DNA of 64,000 bases from Natrialbaceae archaeon AArc-T1-2 (GCF_030273315.1 NZ_CP127174.1:2728001-2792000), one strand, 5' to 3'; counted from the stretch's first letter, positions 26,277-35,507 are shown. Numbers and translations: made by a program. The notes: generated by a model not told the origin, from the letters alone.

Positions 26277-27245
26277 ATGTCCCGGTCCGCACTGGTCGGC
26301 AACGTCACCGCGATGCTCGAGGATGCGGGCTTTACGGTGAGCGACCGGTGTGCGATTCGTCCGAAGAGTTTCGACGTCGCAGCCCGTCGTGGCAAGGACC
26401 TCGTGCTCGTGAAGATTCTCGGAAACATCGACGCGTTCAACGAGGCGACCGGTCACGAGATGCGCCGGCTCGGTACCTACCTCGAGGCGACGCCGCTCGT
26501 GATCGGGCTGCGAAGCCGCGACGAGGACCTGAAACCCGACGTGGTGTACTTCCGTCACGGCGTCCCGGTCTTGAGCCCCGACACCGCGTACAACCTGTTC
26601 GTCGAGGAGGTGCCGCCGCTTATCTATGCCGCACCCGGTGGCCTGTACGTCAACATCGACGGCGACTTACTCTCCGACGAGCGTGAACAGCGCGACTGGA
26701 GTCTCGGTCAACTCGCGAACGAACTCGGCGTCTCCAGACGGACGGTCTCGAAGTACGAAGACGGGATGAACGCCTCCATCGAGGTTGCGATGGCGCTTGA
26801 GGAGCTGTTCGACGCACCACTGACCAACCCCGTCGACGTCCTCGAAGGGGCCGAGGACGTCCACGAAACCGATTCGACCCCCGACGACCCCGAGGCCGAC
26901 CCCGACGACGAGGAGGTCGTCGCCGTCTTGACCCGGGCCGGCTTCCGGGTCCATCCGACGGTTCGATCGCCGTTCAAGGCCGTCAGCAGGGAGGAAGACG
27001 ACGGGAACGACGTCGTCCTCACCGGTCACTCGGAGTTTACCAAAGCCGCCGAGAAACGTGCCCGGATCATGAGTTCGATCGGTCACGTCGCCCGCACCCG
27101 CTCGGTCTACGTCGTCGACCGGGCTAGCCGCGAGTCCGTCGAGGGGACCGCCCTCGTCGAACGTGACGAACTCTCGACGTTCCACGACGCCGACGAACTT
27201 CGAAAGATCATCCGAGAACGCGCCGAACGCGAGGAAGCGGTCTGA
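26277..27245 (+). CDS. archaeal HTH-type transcriptional regulator (XRE HTH with flanking sensor-like domains)
   Basis: 322 residues. An N-terminal restriction-endonuclease-like/sensor domain ([20 protein letters not shown], then [15 protein letters not shown]) leads into a Cro/CI HTH at about 135-185 ([20 protein letters not shown]). An acidic linker and a C-terminal repeat of the N-terminal motif follow ([20 protein letters not shown]). This is the conserved archaeal putative HTH-type regulatory protein family. The IS630-type element inserted 5 bp after its stop codon, leaving the gene intact. Confidence 0.85.
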   Translation: MSRSALVGNVTAMLEDAGFTVSDRCAIRPKSFDVAARRGKDLVLVKILGNIDAFNEATGHEMRRLGTYLEATPLVIGLRSRDEDLKPDVVYFRHGVPVLSPDTAYNLFVEEVPPLIYAAPGGLYVNIDGDLLSDEREQRDWSLGQLANELGVSRRTVSKYEDGMNASIEVAMALEELFDAPLTNPVDVLEGAEDVHETDSTPDDPEADPDDEEVVAVLTRAGFRVHPTVRSPFKAVSREEDDGNDVVLTGHSEFTKAAEKRARIMSSIGHVARTRSVYVVDRASRESVEGTALVERDELSTFHDADELRKIIRERAEREEAV

Positions 27246-27295
27246 TTCTATAGTAACCGTTAGAATTTTCCGCCCATAGATTGTTGCTACTTCTA

Positions 27296-27820
27296 ATGGA
27301 TCATCTCGACGATATCTCCGTCGAAGAACTTCACGACGCACTCGACAACGTCGAGGGAAGGAAGCCGACACAACGGCTGTTAGCGGCAATTGCGTACAAA
27401 AACGGCGTTACGCAGACCGAACTAGCCGAGTGGCATAACACCGGCCGGCGAACAATCTATAGTTGGCTCAAGCGACTCGACACTGACGAGTCGCTTGAGC
27501 AGGCCGTTACTGATGCTCATCGGTCTGGAAGAAAGCGAAAACTCTCAGAAAAAGAGCAACAAGAGTTCGAAGAAACAGTCCACAGGTCTCCTGAAGAAGT
27601 TGGCTTTGACGCGCCGGCGTGGACGCCGGCGCTTGTCCAGCAGCATCTCGCCGAGACCTACGATGTCGAGTACTCAATCCCAAGCTGCCGGCGGTTGCTC
27701 AAAGAAGCGGGATTGAGCTTCCAAAAACCACGCCGTACAGCCGCCGAATCAGATGCTGAGGACCAAGAAACGTTCCGCGAGGAACTCAAAAAAAGCGGCG
27801 GGAAATGGACGCCACAGTAG
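27296..27820 (+). CDS. IS630-type transposase, N-terminal part (OrfA)
   Basis: 174 residues from ATG 27296 (MDHLDDISVEELHDALDNVE). The N-terminal helix-turn-helix contains KNGVTQTELAEWHNTGRRTI then YSWLKRLD, followed by a second HTH (WTPALVQQHLAETYDVEYSI) typical of IS630 orfA DNA-binding regions. It ends shortly after an A7 run (27788-27794). A -1 shift there would enter the orfB frame, which is open through this point. Confidence 0.87.
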   Translation: MDHLDDISVEELHDALDNVEGRKPTQRLLAAIAYKNGVTQTELAEWHNTGRRTIYSWLKRLDTDESLEQAVTDAHRSGRKRKLSEKEQQEFEETVHRSPEEVGFDAPAWTPALVQQHLAETYDVEYSIPSCRRLLKEAGLSFQKPRRTAAESDAEDQETFREELKKSGGKWTPQ

Positions 27821-28296
27821 TCTGTATCGATCAAACCAAGAAATCCGTCCAAGTTGAGCCGCGTGCCGCGTGGTTTCCTCGCGGCACGCGACCGTCTGTT
27901 GAATTGTCCGGACAACGCGACTGGACGTGTCTCTTAGGCGCGATCACCGAGGACGGTGATCGCTTTTTCTCTCGATTTGAAGAGTACGTTACCGCCGATC
28001 ACGCAAAACATTTCATTCTTGCGTTATGCCAAGAGTTCGAAGATGACTTGATTATTGTGTTGGATGGAGCGCCATATTTTCGGGCGTCGGCCGTCACGGA
28101 CCTGGCGGCCCGTGACGACCTCGCCTTCGTGACGTTGCCAGCGTATTCACCTGAGCTAAATCCGGTCGAAGAGTGCTGGAGACAACTCCAAGCAGCACTC
28201 AGCAATCGCTTCTTTGACTCACTCAACGAGCTCACAACAGCGATTGATACCGCTATTGATCAACTCTCGCTTCCAGAAGTGAGCAATTACTTCTAA
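27805..28296 (+). CDS. IS630-type transposase, catalytic part (OrfB)
   Basis: 163 residues containing the DDE triad: VVCIDQTKK (first Asp), LIIVLDGAPYF (second Asp) and SPELNPVEECWRQLQ (Glu), the standard IS630 motifs. It overlaps orfA by 16 bp in the -1 frame, and its frame is open back through the A7 run, so a fused OrfAB is plausible through ribosomal or transcriptional slippage. The stop codon lies inside the right terminal inverted repeat. Confidence 0.9.
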   Translation: MDATVVCIDQTKKSVQVEPRAAWFPRGTRPSVELSGQRDWTCLLGAITEDGDRFFSRFEEYVTADHAKHFILALCQEFEDDLIIVLDGAPYFRASAVTDLAARDDLAFVTLPAYSPELNPVEECWRQLQAALSNRFFDSLNELTTAIDTAIDQLSLPEVSNYF

Positions 28297-28335
28297 CGCC
28301 TACTATAGCTCCCGGTCCGACCGCCCGAGTCGGGT

Positions 28336-28596
28336 TCAGCGTTCGTTTCTGGAGCCGTAGGTCTCCTCGAGGTAAGCGACGATGTCGTCGCTTTCGGCCA
28401 TCCCTTCGACGCCGTGGGCCTCGTCGACGATGACGGGGACGCCGGTCTGGCCGCTCACCGACTCGACCTCGGTACGCTGGGCGTGACTCCGTGGGACTTC
28501 GACAACGTCGTACTCCAGGTCGAGGTCGTCGAGCGTTCGTTTCACTTTCAGACAGAACGGACAGCCCGGAAGGTCATACAGCGTGATGTCGGTCAT
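28336..28596 (-). CDS. glutaredoxin (copy 2)
   Basis: 86 residues: ITLYDLPGCPFCLKVKRTLD with the CPFC redox pair at 12-15, VPVIVDEAHGVEGMAESDDI with the cis-Pro, and the IVAYLEETYG helix. It is a paralog of the 104-residue protein at 14875-15189 but lacks the tail. A thiol-disulfide oxidoreductase acting in the cytoplasm. It sits 30 bp from the IS630-type element; the promoter side is untouched. Confidence 0.88.
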   Translation of the reverse strand: MTDITLYDLPGCPFCLKVKRTLDDLDLEYDVVEVPRSHAQRTEVESVSGQTGVPVIVDEAHGVEGMAESDDIVAYLEETYGSRNER

Positions 28597-28665
28597 GACG
28601 GTTCGTACGCCGCGGCCGCCCCAAGAGTGCTCCGATAGATCGACGACGGCAGGCGAGAACGACGA

Positions 28666-29340
28666 TCAATCGGATACTGCTTCCGCCGTCGATTCGTCTA
28701 CCTGTTCGCTGGCGAGAACCTTGTTCGCCCGCCGGAGCCGTTCGGACAGCGCCTGGTGGGAGATGTCGAGTTCGGCCGCGAGGTCCTCGAGCGAGATGCG
28801 TCGGGGAACGTCGTAGTAGCCGTGACGGTACGCCTCCGTGATCGCTTCCTCCTGTGCTTCGGTCAGGGCGGCGGTCACCTCGAGGTCGGCGTCACGGCCC
28901 GCTTCGACCATCCGCTTGACGTCGATCCTGACGCCTCGATCCTCGAACTCGCCGATGGCGTCTGAGAGTGAGTCCCGGTCGGGGAACAACAGCCGGAGCG
29001 TCCAGCGACCCGTCGAACCGTGGGCGTCGAGGATCGTCCCGCCGTGGTCGAAGATCACACGACAGCGGTCGGCGACGGCGTCCGCGTACTCCAGCCGGTA
29101 GAGGAACGTTCCCTCCTCGTCGGCGAGCAGATGCATGAACGCATCGACCGACGGGTCGGACGCCAGCGTGTCCTCGAGGTCGTCGCGGTCGACGCCGCCG
29201 ACCCAGACGAGTGGCATGGCCTGGGACGATTGCTCGCCGACGACGCTCTCGACGCGGATCTCGAGTCCCGACAGCGCATCGAACGTCTCCTCGAGTGCGA
29301 CGTTCGCCGCCGAGACGGTGATTTCGGTGACCGTCGTCAT
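28666..29340 (-). CDS. HTH-10 (bacterio-opsin-activator-type) regulator, copy 2
   Basis: 224 residues. The N-terminal sensor domain (EITVSAANVALEETFDALSG; then TFLYRLEYADAVADRCRVIF) and the C-terminal HTH-10 (LTEAQEEAITEAYRHGYYDV; then DLAAELDISHQALSERLRRA) match the layout of the regulator at 21668-22330. The similarity runs along the whole length, which indicates paralogs and not just a shared HTH. Targets unknown. Confidence 0.88.
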   Translation of the reverse strand: MTTVTEITVSAANVALEETFDALSGLEIRVESVVGEQSSQAMPLVWVGGVDRDDLEDTLASDPSVDAFMHLLADEEGTFLYRLEYADAVADRCRVIFDHGGTILDAHGSTGRWTLRLLFPDRDSLSDAIGEFEDRGVRIDVKRMVEAGRDADLEVTAALTEAQEEAITEAYRHGYYDVPRRISLEDLAAELDISHQALSERLRRANKVLASEQVDESTAEAVSD

Positions 29341-29646
29341 CCGGACTCACCTCCCGATACGACGGGAGTCGGTTCGCGAGCGATCCGGCTCTCGATCGTG
29401 GCGAATAGGGGTGACTGGATCATGGTATCAGTTCAGTTCGATAGGCCACCGGATCGACTGCCAGGGCGTCGCGAAAAATCATCGCCCCGTCGTTCGTCGG
29501 CGTGTGCTGTACTACCGTACAGTCCTGACGCCGTTGACCTGCGGGCTTGTGTACTCCAGCGGTTTAAACCGGCCGCACGAGGGCGACGCGGTAACTCGGT
29601 GCGCTCGAGCGCTCCGGGGATAGATCGGCCGTCCGAAACGATGTCC
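29341..29646. other. intergenic region upstream of the second HTH-10 gene
   Basis: 306 bp without a believable gene. It must include the promoter of the minus-strand HTH-10 regulator and the 3' flank of the HAD gene. A palindromic cggtttaaaccg (about 29561-29572) is the only notable element; its TTTAAA core could be a TATA box, but it lies ~225 bp from any start codon. Confidence 0.45.
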
Positions 29647-30891
29647 CTACCCGAGCCGTGCGAGTCGGTTGAGCGCGTAGACCGTCCGCAACACGTCGAC
29701 GCTTTTCCCGCGATCGAAGACGAGCTCGTCGGTGTGAAGGACGTGATCCAGCGTCTCCCGGGAGGCGTGTTCCGGCGCGGCGGCGATGCCGGCGTCGTGC
29801 TCGTCGGCCCACCGCATCACGCGCAGGTCGCTTTTCGAGTCGCCCATCACGAGCGCGAACGGATCCTCGACGCCCAACACCTCGAGTGCTCGCTCGACGC
29901 CGACGACCTTGTTCAGCTCGAGGCTGCCGATCTCGGCGGCGTCGGCCTCGTAGTAAGCGACGTCGATCCGCTCGAGGACGTCGGCGAGTTCGCCGGGGAC
30001 GTCGGCGGGCGAGACGTCCGGGTGGACGCCTTCACCTTCCAGCACGCTCCGGATCTCGGGATCCTGATCGGCGTAGAAGGTGCGGGTCCACGCGCTCGCG
30101 TCGTCGACGTCGACGTCGGTCACGCCGACGACGGCGTCGGCGAGCAACTCGAGTACGTAGACGAGCGCCTCGTCGATGATCTCGCGCGCCCGACTCGAGC
30201 CGGTTTCGAAGTTCGGCTTCAGGGTGACGTTGAACTCGTTGCCCTGCAGGTGACAGCCGCGCCGGATATCTTCGGGAGCTTCGGGCAGAACCCGGGATCG
30301 AACCGTATCGAAGACGTCGCGGATCTCGGTCGCCAGCTCTTCGTAGAGGAGCTGTTTCGTGTCCGCGCCGTGGCCCGGCGTGAACACACCCGTCCCGGCC
30401 TCGTAGACGATCGACAGCTTCCCGGAGTGGACGATCTCGCTGCCCAGTCCCTGGATCGCAAATCCCTTGACGTTCTCCAGGGTCTGGCCGGTACAGATGA
30501 CGATCGGGACGCCAGCCTCGTGAAATTCGGTGAGCACGTGCAGCGTCTCCCGGGGAATCTCGTTGTCGGTGCCACCCGCCGAACGGAGCGTCTCGTCGAC
30601 GTCCAACACGAGAACGTTCACCGCCCGGCCGTACTTCGACTCGAGGTCGAGCGCGGTAAACGCCTGATCGCGAGTGGCGCGTGCGGCGACCTCCGCGAGC
30701 GTCTCGCCCGTCGCGAACTCGCCTCTGATCTCGTCTTTGCGTCGCTCGAGTTCTTCGTTTGCGCTCTGCCAGTGCTCTAATGCGACTCGGGAGTCGACGG
30801 CCGGAAAGAGGTCGACGAACTCCTGGTACTCCCGAACCGTCTTCGTATCGAACTCGTCGTAGAGTCTGTAGACGAGGTCGTACCGTTCCAT
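29647..30891 (-). CDS. HAD-superfamily hydrolase with helical N-terminal extension
   Basis: 414 residues from ATG 30891 (MERYDLVYRLYDEFD). The first ~100 residues are helical and charged. The HAD core begins with VLVLDVDETLRSAGG (nucleophile Asp, DxD motif), then IVICTGQTLENVKG (motif II region), a cap domain, and VMGDSKSDLRVMRWAD (motif IV). It is Cof/SPP-like in layout and likely a phosphatase acting on a small phosphorylated metabolite. The N-terminal extension is not part of the usual family. The substrate cannot be told. Confidence 0.82.
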   Translation of the reverse strand: MERYDLVYRLYDEFDTKTVREYQEFVDLFPAVDSRVALEHWQSANEELERRKDEIRGEFATGETLAEVAARATRDQAFTALDLESKYGRAVNVLVLDVDETLRSAGGTDNEIPRETLHVLTEFHEAGVPIVICTGQTLENVKGFAIQGLGSEIVHSGKLSIVYEAGTGVFTPGHGADTKQLLYEELATEIRDVFDTVRSRVLPEAPEDIRRGCHLQGNEFNVTLKPNFETGSSRAREIIDEALVYVLELLADAVVGVTDVDVDDASAWTRTFYADQDPEIRSVLEGEGVHPDVSPADVPGELADVLERIDVAYYEADAAEIGSLELNKVVGVERALEVLGVEDPFALVMGDSKSDLRVMRWADEHDAGIAAAPEHASRETLDHVLHTDELVFDRGKSVDVLRTVYALNRLARLG

Positions 30892-30974
30892 GAGACGAAC
30901 ACCACTGGGCAACACGTTAACGGTTGTTGTGTCGCGGGACAATAGCTAAGGATGCGCCTCGAGACGACCCACGT

Positions 30975-31310
30975 ATGGGAGACGACGATTCGGCGACGCA
31001 CCCTGTCGACGCCCCCGACGTCCCCGACGAGGATCCGACCGATTCGATCGACCTCGAACTGACCGACCGGGCGACCGTCGGCGTGAGTCGCGGCGAGACG
31101 GGCCAGGAGATCGGCCCGCCGCGGGAGTACCCGGATCGCGTCGACGTCTCGGTCCGACCGGACGAGGACACCCGTCTCGTGATGACCGTCGACGTGATGG
31201 CCGGCGATCACGCACGCGGGTACGTCGACGTCGACCTCACGCTCGAGGAAGCACGCGAACTCGGCGACGTCCTAGACGAGACGGTCCGGTGGATGGAAGC
31301 GGAGGAGTGA
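30975..31310 (+). CDS. conserved haloarchaeal hypothetical protein
   Basis: 111 residues from ATG 30975 (MGDDDSATHPVDAPDVPDED). The N-terminal half is acidic and disordered. The C-terminal half has alternating strands (RVDVSVRPDEDTRLVMTVDV) and a helix (LEEARELGDVLDETVRWMEA). The frame extends upstream to 30924 without conserved-looking sequence. Divergent from the HAD gene. No family recognised. Confidence 0.6.
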   Translation: MGDDDSATHPVDAPDVPDEDPTDSIDLELTDRATVGVSRGETGQEIGPPREYPDRVDVSVRPDEDTRLVMTVDVMAGDHARGYVDVDLTLEEARELGDVLDETVRWMEAEE

Positions 31311-31405
31311 CTGTGAGTCCGACCGAATACTGAAACCTTCTTGACCGACCGCACCGGCAATAGGGATATGGAACGCGGCGGCCGCACCGACCCGGGGTGG
31401 TGTCG

Positions 31406-32425
31406 ATGACGAGTGTCAAGGAGTTTCGCATCGAGGAGGAGGCGACGGCCGACGCCCTCGGCCGGGGATCGTTCGTGTTCACCGACGCTTACTCGGTGTT
31501 CGACTGGGGGAAGATGCCCGATACGATCCCCCAGAAAGGCGAGAGTCTCTGTACCATGGGCGCGTTCAACTTCGAGCTGCTCGAGGACGCTGACGTCCCC
31601 ACTCACTACCGCGGTGTTGTCGACGACGGCGAGGTCGTCGCACTCGAGGAGGCGACCAGCCCGCCCTGGGAGATGGCGATCGATCTCACCCGGGTTCCCG
31701 AGCTGCCACACGAGGGCCGGGAGTACGACTACGATTCCTACCACGCCGACGCGGGAGAGAACTACCTCGTCCCCCTCGAGATCGTCTTTCGCAACCGTGT
31801 CCCCGTGGGCTCGAGTCTGCGTCGTCGATCCGAGCCCGCCGACCACGGCCTCGCGTTCGAGGAGTGGCCCGAGGAGGCCGTCGACCTCGCGGAGCCGATC
31901 GTCGAGTTCTCGACGAAGTACGAGGAGAGCGACCGCTACCTCGACCGCGAGGAGGCAGATTCCATCGCCGGCACGGCGAGCATCGACGACCTCGAGTCGG
32001 TCGCCCGCGAGGTAAACCAGATCGTCACCGACCAGGCCGAGTCGGCGGGGTTGGTCCACGAAGACGGCAAGATCGAGTGTCTGTACTACGATGGCGAGAT
32101 CCAGGTCGCCGACGTCGTCGGCACGTTCGACGAGAACCGCTTCAGCTACGAGGGGACCCAGCTCTCGAAGGAGGTGCTTCGCCAGTACCACAAGCGCACC
32201 CAGCCCGAGTGGGTCGAGGCCGTCCAGGCGGCGAAAACGGAGGCGAAAGAACGCGACGTCGCAGACTGGAAGTCCCGCTGTGCGGTCGAGCCCGAACCGC
32301 TCGATGAGGGGGTCCTCAAGACGGCTCGAGGCATGTACTGCGCCGGGGCCAACGCCTACACCGGCATAGAGCTGTTCGACGCCCCGCCGCTTTCGAGTGC
32401 GATCGGTTCGGTCCGACGGCTGTAG
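31406..32425 (+). CDS. purC: phosphoribosylaminoimidazole-succinocarboxamide (SAICAR) synthase
   Basis: 339 residues in the long archaeal form. ATP-grasp-like features: [20 protein letters not shown] near 20-40, a strand-loop [20 protein letters not shown] near 120-140 (PurC signature), and [20 protein letters not shown] near 225. It joins aspartate to CAIR in purine synthesis. ATG 31406 (MTSVKEF) is used; two in-frame GTG codons lie just upstream (31397, 31400). PurU, which supplies formate for purine synthesis, is encoded 2 kb away. Confidence 0.92.
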   Translation: MTSVKEFRIEEEATADALGRGSFVFTDAYSVFDWGKMPDTIPQKGESLCTMGAFNFELLEDADVPTHYRGVVDDGEVVALEEATSPPWEMAIDLTRVPELPHEGREYDYDSYHADAGENYLVPLEIVFRNRVPVGSSLRRRSEPADHGLAFEEWPEEAVDLAEPIVEFSTKYEESDRYLDREEADSIAGTASIDDLESVAREVNQIVTDQAESAGLVHEDGKIECLYYDGEIQVADVVGTFDENRFSYEGTQLSKEVLRQYHKRTQPEWVEAVQAAKTEAKERDVADWKSRCAVEPEPLDEGVLKTARGMYCAGANAYTGIELFDAPPLSSAIGSVRRL

Positions 32426-32440
32426 ACGGTAGGGCTTCGG

Positions 32441-32662
32441 TCACTCCTGTTCTTGCCCCTGGCTCTGGCCCTGTCCCCGCTCGAACGGCAACGGGTGACA
32501 GCTCGTCGACTCGATCGTGTGACCCGTCTCGACGAAGTGCTCGAGCGTTCGACGCGAGACGTCCTCGATACTGTCTGCATCGTCTAAGCTCACCGACCAC
32601 CCGCACTCGAGACAGTATTTGCGTACGGATCGGTCTGCATCGGTTTCGTCGAACGGGCCCAT
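32441..32662 (-). CDS. small CxxC protein with Gln-rich tail
   Basis: 73 residues. YCLECGWSVSLDD near 17-29 and HFVETGHTIESTSCH near 41-55 give Cys-x-x-Cys and His positions compatible with a zinc finger (C..C..H..H). The C-terminus is low-complexity (GQGQSQGQEQE). Convergent with purC (15-bp gap). Conserved-looking but no named family recognised. Confidence 0.62.
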   Translation of the reverse strand: MGPFDETDADRSVRKYCLECGWSVSLDDADSIEDVSRRTLEHFVETGHTIESTSCHPLPFERGQGQSQGQEQE

Positions 32663-32797
32663 ACTACGAGTGAGCCCTTCCGTGCGGTTGACGCCACTGC
32701 ATGAGTGTGCACGTCAGTGGGTAGGTTCGGTGTCACTCGTCTCGCGTCGAGACGGGACGATCGTTTTTCTACGCCGGAGCCGTGGAGTTGCGTACGC

Positions 32798-33058
32798 ATG
32801 GATATCACGGTCTACGGCCCGCTGCGAAGCGCGACCGGCGAGAAGACCGTCTCTCTCGCGTTCGAGGGCGAGACCGTCGCCGACGCGATCGAGGCGTTCG
32901 TCGACGTCTACCCGCGTGCGCGGTCTCAGCTTTACGACGGCGACGAGTTGCGACCGAGCGTTCGGGTCGCTCTCGAGGGCGAACGTGTCGACCTCGAGAC
33001 GCCCTGTCCCGAAAACGCCGAGCTAGCGCTGTTTCCGGCCGTCCAGGGCGGATTATAG
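32798..33058 (+). CDS. ubiquitin-like small archaeal modifier / MoaD-family protein
   Basis: 86 residues from ATG 32798 (MDITVYGPLRSATGEKTVSL), a beta-grasp fold ending ELALFPAVQGGL. MoaD/SAMP proteins are adenylated by a UbaA-type E1 at a C-terminal Gly-Gly and then act as sulfur donors or are conjugated to lysines. Here a Leu follows the diglycine, so either trimming is required or this paralog is not conjugated. Its stop overlaps the convergent acetamidase gene by 6 bp. Confidence 0.85.
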   Translation: MDITVYGPLRSATGEKTVSLAFEGETVADAIEAFVDVYPRARSQLYDGDELRPSVRVALEGERVDLETPCPENAELALFPAVQGGL

Positions 33059-34360
33059 GTTGTACTGTTCGGCCACGAGGTGGGCGATGCCACGCTCTTC
33101 GAGGACGTCCATCGGCGCGAGCACGTCGAGCTGGACGACGCCGGGGAGTCGGCCGATCTGGACGCCGCCGGTGAACGTACACCGCGCCCGGACCTCGCCT
33201 TCGCTCATCTCGAGTAACGCGCCTGCACGCTCGAAGGCGTTGTCGGTCGCGTCGTTTATCGTCGCGCCGGTACCGATGACCTGGATTGGACCCATCTCTT
33301 CTTCGAGGCCCACGTCGTGGACGTCGGCGAGTTCCCGGCCGGTCTCGAGTTCGTCGTCGCTGTAGGGGGCGCTGATGTGTGGCAGGTCCGCCTCGTTGGG
33401 CAGGAGGATCGGACCGTCGAGCTCCAGGCCCTCGATCACCTCGACGTCCATCTCGACGGTGCCGCTGACGTCGGTCGTGTGCAGGGCGAGTTCGCCGTCG
33501 CCCTGGTTGGCGTGGAGGTCGCCGACGTAGACGCCTGCACCGTCGACTTTGACGGGACAGAGCAGCGTCGCGCCCGCGCGGACCTCCGAGACGTCCATGT
33601 GGCCGTCGGTGCGCTGTGCGAGTTCGTCCTCGTCCGCGAGCCCCCAGTCGTGTTCCGCGCCGATGAGGAACTGGCCGAAGTCGCCAGCGTTGTGGGAGTC
33701 GGGCAGCTCGACCGGCGGCGTCGTGCCGACGTTTCCGATGAACGGGCGGAGTCGACCGAGGGTGCCCGGCATCTCGTCGGGTTCGTAGAGGACGATGGGG
33801 TGCTGACGGGAGTTCTCGGGGATGTCCATCACCTCCTCGGCGTCTGTCGCGAGCTCGTGGGCGGCTTCGTCGTCCATCGTGAGGCCGACGGTGTGATCGT
33901 CGTCGAAAGCGACGGTGAAGCCGTACTCGAAGCCGAAGGAGGAGGCGTTCGCGCCGCAGTCGGCACACCGGATCGCGTCTTCGCCAGTGCCCTCGACGAC
34001 CGAGTCGGGCCACTCGGTGCCACACTCCGGACAGCGGTGGTCGACGAACGGGTCGTCGCCGAAGGCCTCCTCGCGTTCGGCCATCGTCCCCGTACTCGTC
34101 GCCATGCTCGTTACCTCGACCTCCCGGATCCGCAACGCGACCGCGTCACCGACCTCGGCGTTCTCGACGCGGATCGGTCGGGTCACCTCGTGGCCGCCGC
34201 GAAACTCCGGCGTGATCATCGGCCCCCAACACGCCGGCGGCGTGTACGTGGTGATCGTCCCGCCGTCGGCGACGGTGCCGGCCCACTCCTGGTCGGGACC
34301 GACGAGCCCGAGCGTGTACTGGTCGACGAAGAGCTCTTGCTCTATTTCTTGTTGTGACAT
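33053..34360 (-). CDS. acetamidase/formamidase-family protein with inserted zinc ribbon
   Basis: 435 residues. Family features: GGHEVTRPIRVENAEVGDAV near 55-75, DSHNAGDFGQFLIG near 230 and VYVGDLHANQGDGEL near 290, the FmdA/AmdA metal-site region. Unusually, residues ~105-135 carry a zinc ribbon (CPECGTEW ... CADCG) inserted before the core continues. It hydrolyses short-chain amides such as formamide or acetamide to acid plus ammonia. Start ATG 34360. Confidence 0.87.
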   Translation of the reverse strand: MSQQEIEQELFVDQYTLGLVGPDQEWAGTVADGGTITTYTPPACWGPMITPEFRGGHEVTRPIRVENAEVGDAVALRIREVEVTSMATSTGTMAEREEAFGDDPFVDHRCPECGTEWPDSVVEGTGEDAIRCADCGANASSFGFEYGFTVAFDDDHTVGLTMDDEAAHELATDAEEVMDIPENSRQHPIVLYEPDEMPGTLGRLRPFIGNVGTTPPVELPDSHNAGDFGQFLIGAEHDWGLADEDELAQRTDGHMDVSEVRAGATLLCPVKVDGAGVYVGDLHANQGDGELALHTTDVSGTVEMDVEVIEGLELDGPILLPNEADLPHISAPYSDDELETGRELADVHDVGLEEEMGPIQVIGTGATINDATDNAFERAGALLEMSEGEVRARCTFTGGVQIGRLPGVVQLDVLAPMDVLEERGIAHLVAEQYNL

Positions 34361-34425
34361 ACCATACCAACGTACGTCACCACCGACTATAAAGCGTGCT
34401 GGCGGGCATCCTCGAGCGGACAGAA

Positions 34426-35382
34426 TCAGTCGTCGTCCGCTCTCGCCACGACGTCCCCAATGCCGTCGACCGGCCGATCCGGCGTCATCTCGTCGACCTC
34501 GTCGGGCAGGCCGAGCTGGTACTTCGTGCCGTTTTCCCGGACTGTCGTCCGACCCCGATGGACCGAGACGTCGCCGTTCAAGTGCAGACGAACGGCCTCG
34601 AGCAGGGCAGTGGCCTCGAGTGGCTGGCCGCGGCGTTTCATCTCTGCTAGGTCGGCGTCGTCGGGGACGTCGAAGGCGCGCTGGGTGATGATCGGACCCT
34701 GATCTAAGTCCGTGGTGACGTAGTGGGCGGTGACGCCGGCGACGCGAACCCCCTCCTCTAGGGCCTGCCGGTAGGCTTCCGCGCCGGGGAAGGCGGGTAA
34801 CAGGGAGGGGTGGACGTTGATGATGCGATCCTCGTAGCGAAAGACCACGTTCGGGCTCAAAATACGCATGTACCGTGCGAGCACGATCAGGTCGACCTCG
34901 TACTCGCCGAGCAAATCGAGCAACTCGTCCTCGTCGGGAAGGCCGTTCTCGTCGCCGACGTCGTGGAAGGGAACGTCGTAGTGTTCGGCAAGCGGCTGGA
35001 GGTCGTCGTGGTTTCCGATGACGACGCCGATGTCCGCGCCGAGGTCGTCGTTGGTCCAGGCCTCGAACAACGCCTCGAGGCAGTGGCTCTCTTTCGTGAC
35101 GAGGACGGCGATCTGCTGGTGGTCGCGGTCGGCCGGAAACCGGACCTGGACGTCGAGTCCGAGGTCGTCGCCGAGGTCGTGGAGGTCGGCACGTAGCTTT
35201 CCTTCGGTACAGACCATCTCGGCGGTGTCGACGGCGAGATACATCCGGAAGACGCCGTCGCGGACCGCCTGGTCGAGATCTTCGATGTTGATTCCGCGCT
35301 CGAAGAGGAGGCTCGTCACCTGGGCGATCAGTCCGGTGTCGTCGTCTCCAATGACCGTGATCTCGGTGAGATCGGTCGTCAT
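34426..35382 (-). CDS. purU: formyltetrahydrofolate deformylase
   Basis: 318 residues. An N-terminal ACT domain (ITVIGDDDTGLIAQVTSLLF) precedes a GART-like formyl hydrolase domain beginning IAVLVTKESHCLEALFEAW near 90. It contains the catalytic INVHPSLLPAFPGAEAYRQA near 200 and VTAHYVTTDLDQGPIITQ. The enzyme hydrolyses 10-formyl-THF to formate and THF, supplying formate for purine synthesis. A ~40-residue tail follows the catalytic domain (GTKYQLGLPDEVDEM). ATG 35382 is used. Confidence 0.92.
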   Translation of the reverse strand: MTTDLTEITVIGDDDTGLIAQVTSLLFERGINIEDLDQAVRDGVFRMYLAVDTAEMVCTEGKLRADLHDLGDDLGLDVQVRFPADRDHQQIAVLVTKESHCLEALFEAWTNDDLGADIGVVIGNHDDLQPLAEHYDVPFHDVGDENGLPDEDELLDLLGEYEVDLIVLARYMRILSPNVVFRYEDRIINVHPSLLPAFPGAEAYRQALEEGVRVAGVTAHYVTTDLDQGPIITQRAFDVPDDADLAEMKRRGQPLEATALLEAVRLHLNGDVSVHRGRTTVRENGTKYQLGLPDEVDEMTPDRPVDGIGDVVARADDD

Positions 35383-35507
35383 CGACACCACCTCCGCTCG
35401 AGCGACGTTCGGGGCATCACTCGCCTCTCAAGCCGGGGTCGGCTAAAAGCCCTGCTATCTCCGTCTCCGGTCGTCGCTCGCTCGTGCTGACGCGTACGTA
35501 CTCATCA

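Larger units (their letters stand above)
27251..28305 (+). mobile_element. complete IS630-type insertion sequence
   Basis: 1055 bp bounded by imperfect terminal inverted repeats: left tagtaaccgttagaa (27251-27265), and right end, read inwards, tagtaggcgttagaa (28305-28291). The dinucleotide TA flanks both sides (27249-27250 and 28306-28307), matching the TA target duplication of the IS630/Tc1-mariner group. It carries two overlapping frames, orfA and orfB, joined by an A7 run. Base composition is visibly less GC-rich than the neighbours. It lies between the HTH regulator and a glutaredoxin gene and breaks no gene. Confidence 0.88.

Noticed and set aside
29020-30780. 586-residue plus-strand frame opposite the HAD and HTH-10 genes
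   Set aside because: Antisense to two well-supported genes and without recognisable motifs.
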